Positions 19,259 to 29,311 of a DNA stretch of 64,000 nt are shown in pieces. Both the position numbers and the translations under genes were made by a program. Within the stretch, counting starts at the first letter, position 1. Each line of letters starts with the position of its first letter. The notes beneath the pieces are model-generated. The model did no database searches. It worked only from the letters and a program-made list of their open reading frames with translations, and was not told where the DNA came from. Source of the DNA: Pelomonas sp. V22 (GTDB lineage Bacteria; Pseudomonadota; Gammaproteobacteria; Burkholderiales; Burkholderiaceae_C); the NCBI RefSeq assembly GCF_030014915.1, contig NZ_JAGIXS010000004.1, forward strand, positions 186,001 to 250,000, written 5' to 3'.

Positions 19259-20083
19259 TCAGTCAGCCGCAGCCCGCTCCGAACGCCAGCCGCTCCAGGA
19301 CAGGCCGATGCCCACGCTCGCGCCGCTCTGCCGCTGCACCAGCGGGCTGGCCCGGTTGGCTGCGCCGGCCAGGCTTTCCAGGCGGGCAAAACCAAACAGC
19401 CGCCAGTCGGGCGCCAGCGGGCGCGAGACCGAGAGATTGGCGCGCCAGGCGATCAGGCCGGCACGGGCTTCGTAGGCGGGCCGGTTGGCCGTCGCATAGG
19501 CCGGCGCCACGCCGTAGAAGGTGTCGCTCAGGTGGCGGGTGCCGAGCAAGGGCCCCAGGCTCCAGGCGCTCATCCAGGTCTCGCCGCGCTGCTCCAGCTG
19601 CAGGGCGGGCTCCAGCGACCAGCCGCGCATCTTCATCGAGTCCGAGGCGTCGAACACGGCACGCAAGGGCAGCTCCAGGCGCCAGCGCTGCGCCCCCTCG
19701 GCGGCCAGGTTCCAGCGCAGCTTGGGGCCGGCCTCGAGCAGCAGGCCGAGGTCCGGCATGCCGCTGCGAGCCTTCACCCGTTCGGAACTCGCCCCGAGCG
19801 CCGCCGCAAAACCGATGTCCAGTTCGAACTCGGGCGTCTTGACGGCCCGCAGGCCCACACTGCCACGGTCGGCCCGCAAGACCGGCCCCCGGTAGATGAG
19901 CCAGGGCAGGACCAAGGTCTTCTGCGTGCGCTCACTGGCGCCAGGATAGGCGTTCTGGCTGGCCGTGAAGCCGAGCAGCCCGGCCTCCCACAGCGGCGCA
20001 GGTTCGGCCGCTTGTGCGACGCCCGTCAGCAGCACCAACAGGAAGGCGGGAGAAGTGCAAAAAAGTGATCGCGATGAGGTCAC
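19259..20083 (-). CDS. MipA/OmpV-family outer-membrane protein
   Basis: About 274 residues, a beta-barrel protein of the MltA-interacting protein family. The body alternates strands and ends in a strand closing GLSWSGWRSERAAAD, less aromatic at the end than usual. The first codon is uncertain: no ATG precedes the signal peptide (SPAFLLVLLTGVAQA), and GTG at 20083 is the best choice because the open frame further upstream would overlap the divergent response regulator. MipA proteins are thought to scaffold murein synthesis or serve in envelope stress; OmpV relatives act as porins. Convergent with MocR with a 20-base gap. Confidence 0.78.
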   Translation of the reverse strand: MTSSRSLFCTSPAFLLVLLTGVAQAAEPAPLWEAGLLGFTASQNAYPGASERTQKTLVLPWLIYRGPVLRADRGSVGLRAVKTPEFELDIGFAAALGASSERVKARSGMPDLGLLLEAGPKLRWNLAAEGAQRWRLELPLRAVFDASDSMKMRGWSLEPALQLEQRGETWMSAWSLGPLLGTRHLSDTFYGVAPAYATANRPAYEARAGLIAWRANLSVSRPLAPDWRLFGFARLESLAGAANRASPLVQRQSGASVGIGLSWSGWRSERAAAD

Positions 20084-20152
20084 GGTCGTGTTCGCAAAGG
20101 GGATGGGGCCGCTAGTATCACTGTCCGTCCAACCGGCCTTGCCAAGCCCGTC

Positions 20153-20788
20153 ATGAGCAGCCCCAGCCCGCTTCGATTCCTGATCGTCGACCCCCTGCCC
20201 GGTGTCCAGACCTTTGCCCGTCAGCTGCTCGAGGGCTACGGTTTTCCGGCCGACAGCATCCGCTGCTGCGGCGACAGCGCCAGCGCGCTCAGCCAGGGCC
20301 GGGAGTTCAGGCCCGATGTGCTGATCAGCGACAGCTTCCCCAAGGCCGAGCTCGATGCCTTCGGCCTGCACCAGCAACTGCTGACGGTGCAGCCGGGCTG
20401 CCGCCTGGCGCTGCTAAGCTTCGAGATCACGCCCGAGCTGCAGGCCCGGGCTGCCGAGGCCGGCGCCCGCTTCGTGCTGAAGAAGCCCTTCACCGCCGCC
20501 GATCTGCGCGACACCCTGCGCAAGTCGCTCGACAGCATGGCCGAGGAGCGCCCCGAGCTGCACGCCCGCATGATGCAGGTGATGAAGGCGCCGGCCGCGC
20601 CCAAGGCCGCCGCGCCGCGCCCCATCGTGCTGCCGCCCATGCAGCCGGCGCTGAAACCCGGCGACCGGGTCAGCCATGGCGGCAAGACCGCCACCATCGA
20701 GTACGTGGTGATACGCCACGGCGAGCTGGTGGTGCAGCTGCGCGGCCAGGGCAGCTTGATCCCGGCCAGCCAGCTGAACAAGGCCTGA
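20153..20788 (+). CDS. Response regulator with a receiver domain and an uncharacterised C-terminal domain
   Basis: 211 residues. The receiver domain (about 8-125) has the acidic residue Asp13, phospho-acceptor Asp60 (LISDSFP), Ser89 and Lys111 (LKKPF), so it looks phosphorylatable. After an Ala/Pro linker, residues about 165-211 form a short beta-rich module beginning KPGDRVSHGGKTATIEYVV, not a DNA-binding or enzyme domain I recognise. No histidine kinase is adjacent. Divergent from the mipA-like gene 69 bases away; it ends 1 base before the convergent uup stop. Confidence 0.85.
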   Translation: MSSPSPLRFLIVDPLPGVQTFARQLLEGYGFPADSIRCCGDSASALSQGREFRPDVLISDSFPKAELDAFGLHQQLLTVQPGCRLALLSFEITPELQARAAEAGARFVLKKPFTAADLRDTLRKSLDSMAEERPELHARMMQVMKAPAAPKAAAPRPIVLPPMQPALKPGDRVSHGGKTATIEYVVIRHGELVVQLRGQGSLIPASQLNKA

Positions 20789-20789
20789 A

Positions 20790-22667
20790 TCAGCGGGCGT
20801 CCAGCGCCTCCCAGCGCTCCATCAGCAGCAACAGCTCGCCGTCGATGGCGGCCGCACGCTCGGTCACTTCAGCGATGCGGGCAGCGCCCTGGGTGTAGAG
20901 CTCGGCGCCGTTGAGCAGGCCATTCAAGACCGCCTGCTCGGCCTCCAGCGCGGCGATGCGCTCGGGCATCTCGTCCAGCTCGCGCTGCTCCTTGTAGCTG
21001 AGCTTGCGCTTGGGGGAGGCCACCACCGGTGCCGGGGCCGGCGCAGGGGCCGGTGCGGGCGCCGGTGCAGCGGCGGCCTGCTTGGCCTGCAGTGCGGCCG
21101 CGCGCTTGCTCTGGATCAGCCAGTCCTGCACGCTGCCCTCGTACTCGCGCCAGCGGCCCTCGCCCTCGTTGACGATGGTGGAGGTGACGACGTTGTCCAG
21201 GAAGCGGCGGTCATGGCTGACCAGGAAGACCGTCCCGTCGTAGTCGGCCAGCAGCTCTTCCAGCAGCTCCAGCGTCTCGATGTCGAGGTCGTTGGTCGGC
21301 TCGTCCAGCACCAGCACATTGGCCGGGCGGGCGAACAGGCGCGCCAGCAAGAGGCGGTTGCGCTCGCCGCCGGAGAGGCTGCGCACCGGCGAATTGGCCC
21401 GTGCCGGCGAGAACAGGAAGTCGCCGAGGTAGCTCTTCACATGCTTCTTCTGGCTGCCGATCTCGATCCACTCGCTGCCGGGGCTGATGGTGTCGGCCAG
21501 CGTGGCATCGAGGTTCAGCGTGTCGCGCATCTGGTCGAAATAGGCGACCGTCATGCGCGAGCCCTGGCGCACCGCGCCCGAGTCCGGCTGCAACTCGCCA
21601 AGGATCAGCTTCAGGAGCGTGGTCTTGCCGGCGCCGTTGGCACCGACCAGCCCGACCTTGTCGCCGCGCAGGATGGTGGCGGTGAAGTCGTTGACGATGG
21701 TCCGGTCGCCATAGCGCTTGCTGACGTTCTCCAGCTCCGCAACGATCTTGCCGCTGCTCTGGCCGGTGTCGATATCAAGCCGCACCTTGCCCTGCACATC
21801 GCGCCGAGCCGCATGGGCGAGGCGCATGGCTTCGAGGCGCTGGATGCGCGCCACGCTGCGGGTGCGGCGGGCCTCGACGCCCTTGCGTATCCACACCTCT
21901 TCCTGGGCCAGCAGCTTGTCGAAGCGGGCGTTGGCCAGGGCCTCGTTCTCCAGCTCATACTGCTTGGCGGCCTGGAAGGCGGCGAAGTTGCCCGGGTAGC
22001 CACGCAACTGGCCACGGTCCAGCTCGACGATGCGGTTGGCCACGTTGTCCAGGAAAGCCCGGTCGTGGGTGATCAGGAGCAGCGAGCCCTTGAAGTCGTT
22101 CAAGAGGCCTTCCAGCCAACTGATCGCGTCCAGGTCCAGGTGGTTGGTCGGCTCGTCCAGCAGCAGCACGTCGGGCTGGGCCACCAGGGCGCGGCCGAGG
22201 GCCACGCGCTTCTTCAGGCCGCCGGAGAGCGAGCCCACGATGCGCTCGCCGTCCAGGCCCAGGCGGTGCAGGGTCTCGTCGACCCGCTGCTCCCAGTTCC
22301 AGGCGCCGATGTGCTCGATGCGCTCCTGCACCCAGGCCAGGTCGTCGTTCTCGTCATGCCGCTCGTAGCGCTCGCGCAGGGCCTTGGCCTCGGCCACGCC
22401 CTCGCTGACCACCTCGAAGATGGTCGCCTCGGGGCGCAGGTCGGGCTCTTGCGGCACATAGACGCTGGTCAGGCCCTGCTGCAGCTGCAAGAGGCCGTCG
22501 TCCAGCTTGTCGATGCCGGCCAGGATCTTCAAAAGCGAGCTCTTGCCCGTGCCGTTGCGGCCGATCAGGCCGACGCGCTCGCCGGTTTCCAGGGCGAAAT
22601 TCGCCCCATCGAGCAGGGCCACGTGGCCGAAGGCGAGGTGGGCATTGGAGATGGAAAGGACGGCCAT
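20790..22667 (-). CDS. uup: ABC-F family ATPase Uup
   Basis: 625-residue soluble tandem ATPase. Walker A motifs are GRNGTGKS (36-43) and GANGAGKT; signature motifs are SLSGGLKKR and SLSGGERNR; Walker B segments are VLLLDEPTNHLD and VLVLDEPTNDLD. A C-terminal Ala-Pro repeat linker leads to the about 80-residue Uup coiled-coil/DNA-binding domain (KRKLSYKEQRELDEMP onward), which separates it from EttA. Family roles are ribosome-associated and DNA-related (suppression of transposon excision). No membrane segments, so it is not a transporter. Confidence 0.93.
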   Translation of the reverse strand: MAVLSISNAHLAFGHVALLDGANFALETGERVGLIGRNGTGKSSLLKILAGIDKLDDGLLQLQQGLTSVYVPQEPDLRPEATIFEVVSEGVAEAKALRERYERHDENDDLAWVQERIEHIGAWNWEQRVDETLHRLGLDGERIVGSLSGGLKKRVALGRALVAQPDVLLLDEPTNHLDLDAISWLEGLLNDFKGSLLLITHDRAFLDNVANRIVELDRGQLRGYPGNFAAFQAAKQYELENEALANARFDKLLAQEEVWIRKGVEARRTRSVARIQRLEAMRLAHAARRDVQGKVRLDIDTGQSSGKIVAELENVSKRYGDRTIVNDFTATILRGDKVGLVGANGAGKTTLLKLILGELQPDSGAVRQGSRMTVAYFDQMRDTLNLDATLADTISPGSEWIEIGSQKKHVKSYLGDFLFSPARANSPVRSLSGGERNRLLLARLFARPANVLVLDEPTNDLDIETLELLEELLADYDGTVFLVSHDRRFLDNVVTSTIVNEGEGRWREYEGSVQDWLIQSKRAAALQAKQAAAAPAPAPAPAPAPAPVVASPKRKLSYKEQRELDEMPERIAALEAEQAVLNGLLNGAELYTQGAARIAEVTERAAAIDGELLLLMERWEALDAR

Positions 22668-22792
22668 ATCAGTTGCGTCCGGTCACGCAGGCAAGGGGGT
22701 TCATACCCGGGATTGTCCCTGATGCCTCGACAGCGCCTCCCCAGCGGCCTATGCTTCGCCCTAGCGAGCGATTTCCTGACGAGGAACCTGCG

Positions 22793-23596
22793 ATGGCCAA
22801 TGGCATCGAAATCAACGCGCGCCAACTCGATCAAGCCAGCCGTACCCAAGACCGAGCCAACCAACGGATAGCGAGTGGCAAGCGCATCAACACGGCCGCC
22901 GACGACGCGGCCGGCGCAGCCATTGCCGTGCGCCTGGCCGCCCAGCTGAGCTACTCCAGCCAGCTGCGCCGCAATGTCAGCGATGCCCTTTCGCTCACCG
23001 ATACCGCCAGCGGCTCGCTCGGTCAGGTCAATGCCGCCCTGCAGCGCATGCGCGACCTGGCCCTTCAGGCCGCCGATGCCGGCCTCACGGTCAGCGACCG
23101 CACGGCCATAGAAACCGAATACGCCAAGCTCAGCGAAACGCTGAACCAGCAGGCCACCGGCACGCGCTACAACGGCCGGCCGCTGCTCGATGGCAGCTTC
23201 GGCGCCGCTATCCAGACCGGCGAAGGCCAGAGCCTGCAGCTGAACCTCGGTGATGTGTCGGCCCAGGGCCTCGGACTCGACACCACCACGGTGACCAGCC
23301 AGGACGGCGCTCGCGACGCCATCGACCGCATCGACAAGGCCTTGGCCCAGGTGAGCGACCAGCAGGCCAGCATTGGCGCAGCGCAGTCGGGGCTGGAGGC
23401 GGCCGTCAGCGGTCTGTCGGTCAGCTACGAATCGCTGGCCGCGACGCGCAGCCGCCGCGTCGACGCCGACCTCGCCGCCGAGAGCAGCACCTCGGCCCAG
23501 GGCTCCATTCAGCAGCAGGCCGCGCTCAAGGCCGTCTCGCTGTACCAGCAGAACCAGGCCGCCAAACTCGAGCTGCTGCCCGGCATCAAGGCCTGA
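22793..23596 (+). CDS. Compact orphan flagellin-like protein
   Basis: 267 residues. The conserved flagellin D0/D1 N-terminal helix pattern is present (ASGKRINTAADDAAGAAIAVRL, then RNVSDALSLTDTASGSL and LQRMRDLALQAAD), as is the C-terminal pair of helices (SLAATRSRRVDADLAAES, then QQAALKAVSLYQQNQAAKLELL). The central variable D2/D3 region is essentially missing. The usual extreme N-terminus with INTN is replaced by ANGIEINARQLDQ. No chaperone, cap or other flagellar gene is near. ATG 22793 has GAGGAA 7 bases upstream. It could be a minor flagellin, a hook-filament-junction relative or a non-flagellar helper. Confidence 0.8.
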   Translation: MANGIEINARQLDQASRTQDRANQRIASGKRINTAADDAAGAAIAVRLAAQLSYSSQLRRNVSDALSLTDTASGSLGQVNAALQRMRDLALQAADAGLTVSDRTAIETEYAKLSETLNQQATGTRYNGRPLLDGSFGAAIQTGEGQSLQLNLGDVSAQGLGLDTTTVTSQDGARDAIDRIDKALAQVSDQQASIGAAQSGLEAAVSGLSVSYESLAATRSRRVDADLAAESSTSAQGSIQQQAALKAVSLYQQNQAAKLELLPGIKA

Positions 23597-23672
23597 GTTC
23601 GCGCTCCATCCCGCACCTTAGACTGTGCGCCCCGGGCGACGGGGGCAAAAAGTCCAAGAGGATGGAGACACC

Positions 23673-26390
23673 ATGAACAAGACAACGATGAAAAAGCTCG
23701 CGCTGGCGCTCAGCCTGGCGGGCCTCTCGGGCGCGCTCAGCGCTCACAGCCTGAAACCGGTCACCACGGTCGAGGGCATCACCGAGTACCGGCTGAAGAA
23801 CGGCCTGCAGATCCTGCTGGCGCCGGACGATAGCAAGCCCAGCACCACGGTCAACGTGACCTACCGCGTGGGCTCCAAACACGAGAACTACGGCGAGACG
23901 GGCATGGCCCACTTGCTGGAGCACCTGATCTTCAAGGGCAGCCCCAAGTACAGGGAGCCCTGGGGCGAGTTCACCAAGCGCGGCCTGCAGGCCAATGGCT
24001 CGACCTGGTTCGATCGCACCAACTACTTCGCCGCCTTTGCCGCCAACGAGGACAACCTGAAGTGGTACCTCGACTGGCAGGCCGATGCCATGGTCAACAG
24101 CTTCATCGCCAAGGCCCACCTCGACACCGAGATGACCGTGGTGCGCAACGAGATGGAGATGGGCGAGAACGACCCGGGCAACGTCACCTCGCAGCGTGCC
24201 CTGGCCGCCATGTACCAGTGGCACAACTACGGCAAGGACACGATTGGCGCGCGCGCCGACGTGGAGAACGTCGACATCGGCCGCCTGCAGGCCTTCTACA
24301 AGACCTACTACCAGCCGGACAACGCCACCCTGATCGTCTCCGGCAAGTTCGACACGACCAAGGTGCTGGACTGGGTGGAACAGAGCTTCGGCCCCCTTCC
24401 CGCGTCCACGCAGCCGCGCAAGCCCACCTACACCATCGACCCGGTGCAGGACGGTGAATCGCTGGTCACCATACGCCGCGTCGGCGGCACGGCGCAATCG
24501 CTGGCGGCCTATCACGTGCCGGCCGGCCCCCACCCCGACTACGCCGCCATCGAGCTCCTGCAGCTGGTGCTGTCCGAAGCGCCTGGTGGCCGCCTGCACA
24601 AGCGCCTCGTGGAGCAGACCAAGCTGGCCTCGTCCGTCGGCCATTTCGGCCTCGCGCTCGCCGAGCCCGGTTTCACCATGCTGATGGCCGAGCTGGCACC
24701 CAAGGCCTCGCAGGACGCGCTCAACAAGGAGCTGCTGGCCGTGGTCGAAGGCTTCACCGCCAAGCCCGTGACCGCGGCCGAGCTGGAGCGTGCGCGCACC
24801 CGCTGGCTCAACAGCTGGGAGAAGCGCTTCACCAGCCCGGAGGCCGTGGGCGTGACGCTGTCGGAGTTCATCTCGCAAGGCGACTGGCGCTTGTTCTTCC
24901 TGCTGCGTGACCGCGTCAAGGCCATCAAGCTCGAAGACGTGCAGCGCGTGGCCACCGAGCGCTTCCTGCGCAGCAACCGCACCCTGGCCCAGTACATCCC
25001 GACCGACAAGCCGCAGCGCGCGCCCAAGCCCGCCTTCGTCGAGCTGGACAAGGAGATGGCCACCTTCAAGCCGCAAGCCGCCGTTGCCGAGGTCGCAGCC
25101 TTCGACGCCACGCCGGCCAACATCGAGCGCGCCACCCAGGCCAGCCGTTTGAAAAACGGCCTGGCCCTGGCCCTGCTGCCCAAGCCCACACGCGGCGAGG
25201 CCGTGCGGGGCACGCTGACCCTGCACCTGGGCACGGCCCAGAGCCTGCAAGGCCAGCAAAGCGTGGCCGAGCTGACCGCTGCCATGCTGAAGATGGGCAC
25301 GGTCAAACGCAACCGCGAGCAGCTGAAGGACGCGCTGGAGGCGCTCAAGATCGACCTGACGATTGCCGCCCAGCGGCCAGACCAGGTGCAAGTCAGCTGG
25401 AGCACCAAGCGTGAGCACGCGGTCGCCGCCCTCGCCCTGATCGCCGAAGTCCTGCGCCAGCCGCGCTTCGAGGCGGCGGCGCTGGAGGAACTGCGGGCCC
25501 AGGGCCTGACCGGCATCCAGTCGCAGAAGGATGAACCGCAGGCGCTGGCACCGGTCGTTGCCTCGGCAGCGCTCAACGATCATCCGCGCGGCGACGCCCG
25601 CCATGCCCGCAACTTCGCCGAGCAGGAAGCCGACCTGAAGGCCGTCAAGCTGGCGGCTGTGAAGGCTTTCCACAGCCGCCTGTATGGCGCCGGCTCGGCC
25701 CAGCTGGCCCTGGTCGGCGACTTCGATGCCAGCGCCGTGCAGGCCGCCGCTGCCCAGGCCCTCGGAGACTGGAAGGCACCGGTCGCCTACCAGCGCATTG
25801 CCGACACCGCCTCCACCAAGCCTGGCCAGCTGCAGAAGATCGCCACGCCCGAGAAGCAGAACGCCATGCTGTTCGGCCTGCTGCCGATGCCCATCAAGGA
25901 CGACCACCCCGACAACGCCGCGCTCAAGCTGGCCAACCACCTGCTCGGCGGCGGCATGAGCTCGCGCCTGTGGCTGCGCATCCGTGAGAAGGAGGGCCTG
26001 TCCTACGGCGTGGGCACGGGCGTGAACCTGCATCCGCTGGACGCTGACTCGAGCTGGTACCTCTACGCCATCTTTGCGCCACAGAACCGCGCCAAGGTCG
26101 AGGCGGCGCTGCGCGAGGAAGTGGCGCGCGCCCTGGCCCAGGGTTTCAGCGCAGAGGAAGTGGCCGACGGCCGCCAGGCCCTGCTCAGCGAAACCCGCTT
26201 GCAGCTGGCCCAGGACGCCGCGCTGGCCGGCATGCTGGCTCGCGACCTGCAGCTGGATCGCAAGATGACGCGCCGCCAGCAGCTGCTGGACCAGGTCGCG
26301 CAGCTGACGCCCGAGGCGGTGAACGCCGCGCTGCGCAAGAACTTCAAGCTGGAGAACTTCCAGTTGGTGTTTGCCGGTGATTTCAAGTAA
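23673..26390 (+). CDS. M16-family (pitrilysin) zinc metallopeptidase, two-domain, secreted
   Basis: 905 residues with a signal peptide (about 1-24, ending ALSAHS). The N-terminal catalytic half has the inverted zinc motif HLLEH at 80-84 (His80, Glu83, His84) and the third ligand Glu160 in VVRNEMEMG, 76 residues later, which is the family spacing. The C-terminal half has the inactive-partner helper Arg/Tyr region (REKEGLSYGVGTG). Such periplasmic proteins degrade peptides of moderate length. The GAGGATGGAG stretch precedes ATG 23673. A hairpin just after the stop (26413-26436) probably terminates transcription. Confidence 0.93.
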   Translation: MNKTTMKKLALALSLAGLSGALSAHSLKPVTTVEGITEYRLKNGLQILLAPDDSKPSTTVNVTYRVGSKHENYGETGMAHLLEHLIFKGSPKYREPWGEFTKRGLQANGSTWFDRTNYFAAFAANEDNLKWYLDWQADAMVNSFIAKAHLDTEMTVVRNEMEMGENDPGNVTSQRALAAMYQWHNYGKDTIGARADVENVDIGRLQAFYKTYYQPDNATLIVSGKFDTTKVLDWVEQSFGPLPASTQPRKPTYTIDPVQDGESLVTIRRVGGTAQSLAAYHVPAGPHPDYAAIELLQLVLSEAPGGRLHKRLVEQTKLASSVGHFGLALAEPGFTMLMAELAPKASQDALNKELLAVVEGFTAKPVTAAELERARTRWLNSWEKRFTSPEAVGVTLSEFISQGDWRLFFLLRDRVKAIKLEDVQRVATERFLRSNRTLAQYIPTDKPQRAPKPAFVELDKEMATFKPQAAVAEVAAFDATPANIERATQASRLKNGLALALLPKPTRGEAVRGTLTLHLGTAQSLQGQQSVAELTAAMLKMGTVKRNREQLKDALEALKIDLTIAAQRPDQVQVSWSTKREHAVAALALIAEVLRQPRFEAAALEELRAQGLTGIQSQKDEPQALAPVVASAALNDHPRGDARHARNFAEQEADLKAVKLAAVKAFHSRLYGAGSAQLALVGDFDASAVQAAAAQALGDWKAPVAYQRIADTASTKPGQLQKIATPEKQNAMLFGLLPMPIKDDHPDNAALKLANHLLGGGMSSRLWLRIREKEGLSYGVGTGVNLHPLDADSSWYLYAIFAPQNRAKVEAALREEVARALAQGFSAEEVADGRQALLSETRLQLAQDAALAGMLARDLQLDRKMTRRQQLLDQVAQLTPEAVNAALRKNFKLENFQLVFAGDFK

Positions 26391-26412
26391 GGCCCGAGCA
26401 GGCCCTTGATCG

Positions 26413-26442
26413 ACGACGGCCCTGCGGGGCCGTCGTTCATTT
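26413..26442 (+). terminator. Terminator after the M16 peptidase gene
   Basis: Perfect 10-bp stem (26413-26422 with 26427-26436) with a 4-base loop, followed by TCATTT on the plus strand. It lies between convergent genes and ends at the stop codon of the minus-strand neighbour. Confidence 0.65.
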
Positions 26443-27312
26443 CACCTGGACATGCTGCATGCGCTCGTTGAAGAACTGGTCCACCCGCTGGCGATCGGCT
26501 TCGCTGACCGGCCCGAGCTGCCAGCTGAACACCAGATCCCGGTAGCTGCGGGTCGCGGCCGCCGCACGGACAGCGCCGTCCACGGCAGCGATCACTTCCC
26601 GCCCCCAGGGGCTGCGCGTGCAGGCAACCTGGGCCACCACCCAATCGCCCCCGACGCGCAGCGGCAGCGCCACCAGCGGCTGGCTGAGCTGGCCTTGCCG
26701 GCGCCAGTACTCCACCGTCACGGCGTACTCCAGCGTGTAGTCCACGCGCCCCTTGCTGACCAACTGGGCCATCTGGCCGATGTTGGACACCGGCTCACGC
26801 GCGATCTGCTGCCCGACCAGGGTGTCGAGCTGCGTGCCATAGCTGCGCGCCGACTCGAGGCGGCCCTGCAGATCGGTCCGCTCCATCAACTGCTGCAGGT
26901 CCACCGGCGCGCCTTGCGGGCTGAGCTGTGCCGCCAGTTCACGCCGCACCACCAACGCCACCGGCGGCATCAGCACGGACGGCGTGAAGTAGGCCAGCCG
27001 CTCGCGTTCCAGAGAAGCAAAGGCCGAGGCCTGGCACAAGGGTTCGCCCAGCGCCATCGAATGCCAGGTGCGCCGCGTGGTGCTGAGCTGGAAGCGATGC
27101 TCGTAGTGCGGCAGCCGGCGCACCAGTTCGGCCAGCATGCGATCCACCACGCCGTCCCCCAGATCCGCCGCGCTTTGCGGCGCCCGGCCGTCCTTCAAAA
27201 TCATCGCCGGCGGCCAGTGCGCCACCATCCAGTTGATGACCGGCCGCTCCTCAGTGGCCTGGGCACAGGGCACGCACAGGGCGGCACCGAGGATCCAGGC
27301 CAGCCCTCTCAT
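26437..27312 (-). CDS. Periplasmic solute-binding-like protein (TIGR02285-type), paralog 1
   Basis: 291 residues with a signal peptide (ends CAQA near residue 19). The fold resembles extracellular family-3 solute-binding proteins: INWMVAHWPPAMI at the start, then a CQASAFASLERERLAYFT segment and a C-terminal TRSPWGREVIAAVD block. A second protein with the same block order lies at 44167-45039, with CHTSAVRTPEREQLAYFT and PRTPWGLAAITTID. No permease is beside either gene, so these may be sensors or redox-type binding proteins; the function is unknown. Overlaps the fghA stop (ATGA), suggesting cotranscription with the formaldehyde genes. Confidence 0.75.
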   Translation of the reverse strand: MRGLAWILGAALCVPCAQATEERPVINWMVAHWPPAMILKDGRAPQSAADLGDGVVDRMLAELVRRLPHYEHRFQLSTTRRTWHSMALGEPLCQASAFASLERERLAYFTPSVLMPPVALVVRRELAAQLSPQGAPVDLQQLMERTDLQGRLESARSYGTQLDTLVGQQIAREPVSNIGQMAQLVSKGRVDYTLEYAVTVEYWRRQGQLSQPLVALPLRVGGDWVVAQVACTRSPWGREVIAAVDGAVRAAAATRSYRDLVFSWQLGPVSEADRQRVDQFFNERMQHVQVK

Positions 27313-28150
27313 CTCGCGGCCCGAAGTTCCCGTGCGTGATGACGCAGGTGATCCTCAACCACGCTGGCGATGAAGTAATAGCCATGGTCGTACCCGGCAT
27401 GGCGGCGGAGCCGCAGCGGCTGGCTGACGGCGGCACAGGCCGACTCGAGGGACTCCGGCAGCAACTGCTCGGCCAGGAACTTGTCGGCCAAGCCCTGGTC
27501 GACGAGGATGCCTCCCGGATAAGGGGCGGCCTGCTGCGCTCGCATCAGCTCGCTGGCATCGTGAGCACGCCAGGCCTGCTCATCCTCACCCAGGTAGCCA
27601 CTGAAAGCCTTGCGGCCCCAGGGGCACTGCGTGGGGTTGGCAATCGGCGCCAGCGCCGACAGCGAGGCAAAGCGGCCTGGGTGGCGCAGCGCCAAGGTCA
27701 GCGCGCCATGCCCCCCCATCGAGTGGCCGAACAGGCCGGTGCGCGCGCCATCCAGGCCCAGCTCGGCCTGCACCTGCGGCAGCAGCTCGTTCAACAGGTA
27801 GCTCTCCATGCGCCAATACTGGGCCCAGGGCGCCTGTGTGGCATCAAGGTAAAACCCGGCACCGAAGCCAAAGTCCCAGGCCTCGCTCTCGCCCGGCACA
27901 TTCGCGCCGCGCGGGCTGGTGTCGGGCGTCAAGAGCGCCAGGCCGAGCTCGCTGGCCAGGCGCTGCGCGCCGGCCTTGATGGCGAAGGTCTCTTCGGTGC
28001 AGGTCAGGCCCGCGAGAAACACCAGCAGCGCACGCGGCTCGGGCGGCACGAAGAGGCCGAAGCGCATGGGCAGGCCGATCTCGGCCGACTCATGCCGGTG
28101 GAAGCGCTGCACGCCGCCAAAGCAGCGGTGCTCGCTCAAAAGTTCCGCCA

Positions 28151-28151
<1 letters not shown>
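27309..28151 (-). CDS. fghA: S-formylglutathione hydrolase
   Basis: 280 residues, esterase D family. It hydrolyses S-formylglutathione to formate and glutathione, the second step of glutathione-dependent formaldehyde removal. The nucleophile is Ser144 in FGHSMGGHGA; the N-terminal segment LVFLAGLTCTEETFAIKAGAQ is a strong family signature. The start shares one base with the adhC stop (TGATG), so the two enzymes are coupled. Cytoplasmic. Confidence 0.94.
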
Positions 28152-29260
<1,109 letters not shown>

Positions 29261-29311
29261 GGTTCAAATCCTTTGCTGCTCAGGGGATCGGGCGAGCATA
29301 AACGCGGCGGC

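Noticed and set aside
21004-21090. Tandem-looking GC repeat within uup
   Set aside because: It encodes the Ala-Pro linker before the C-terminal coiled coil; ordinary low-complexity linker.
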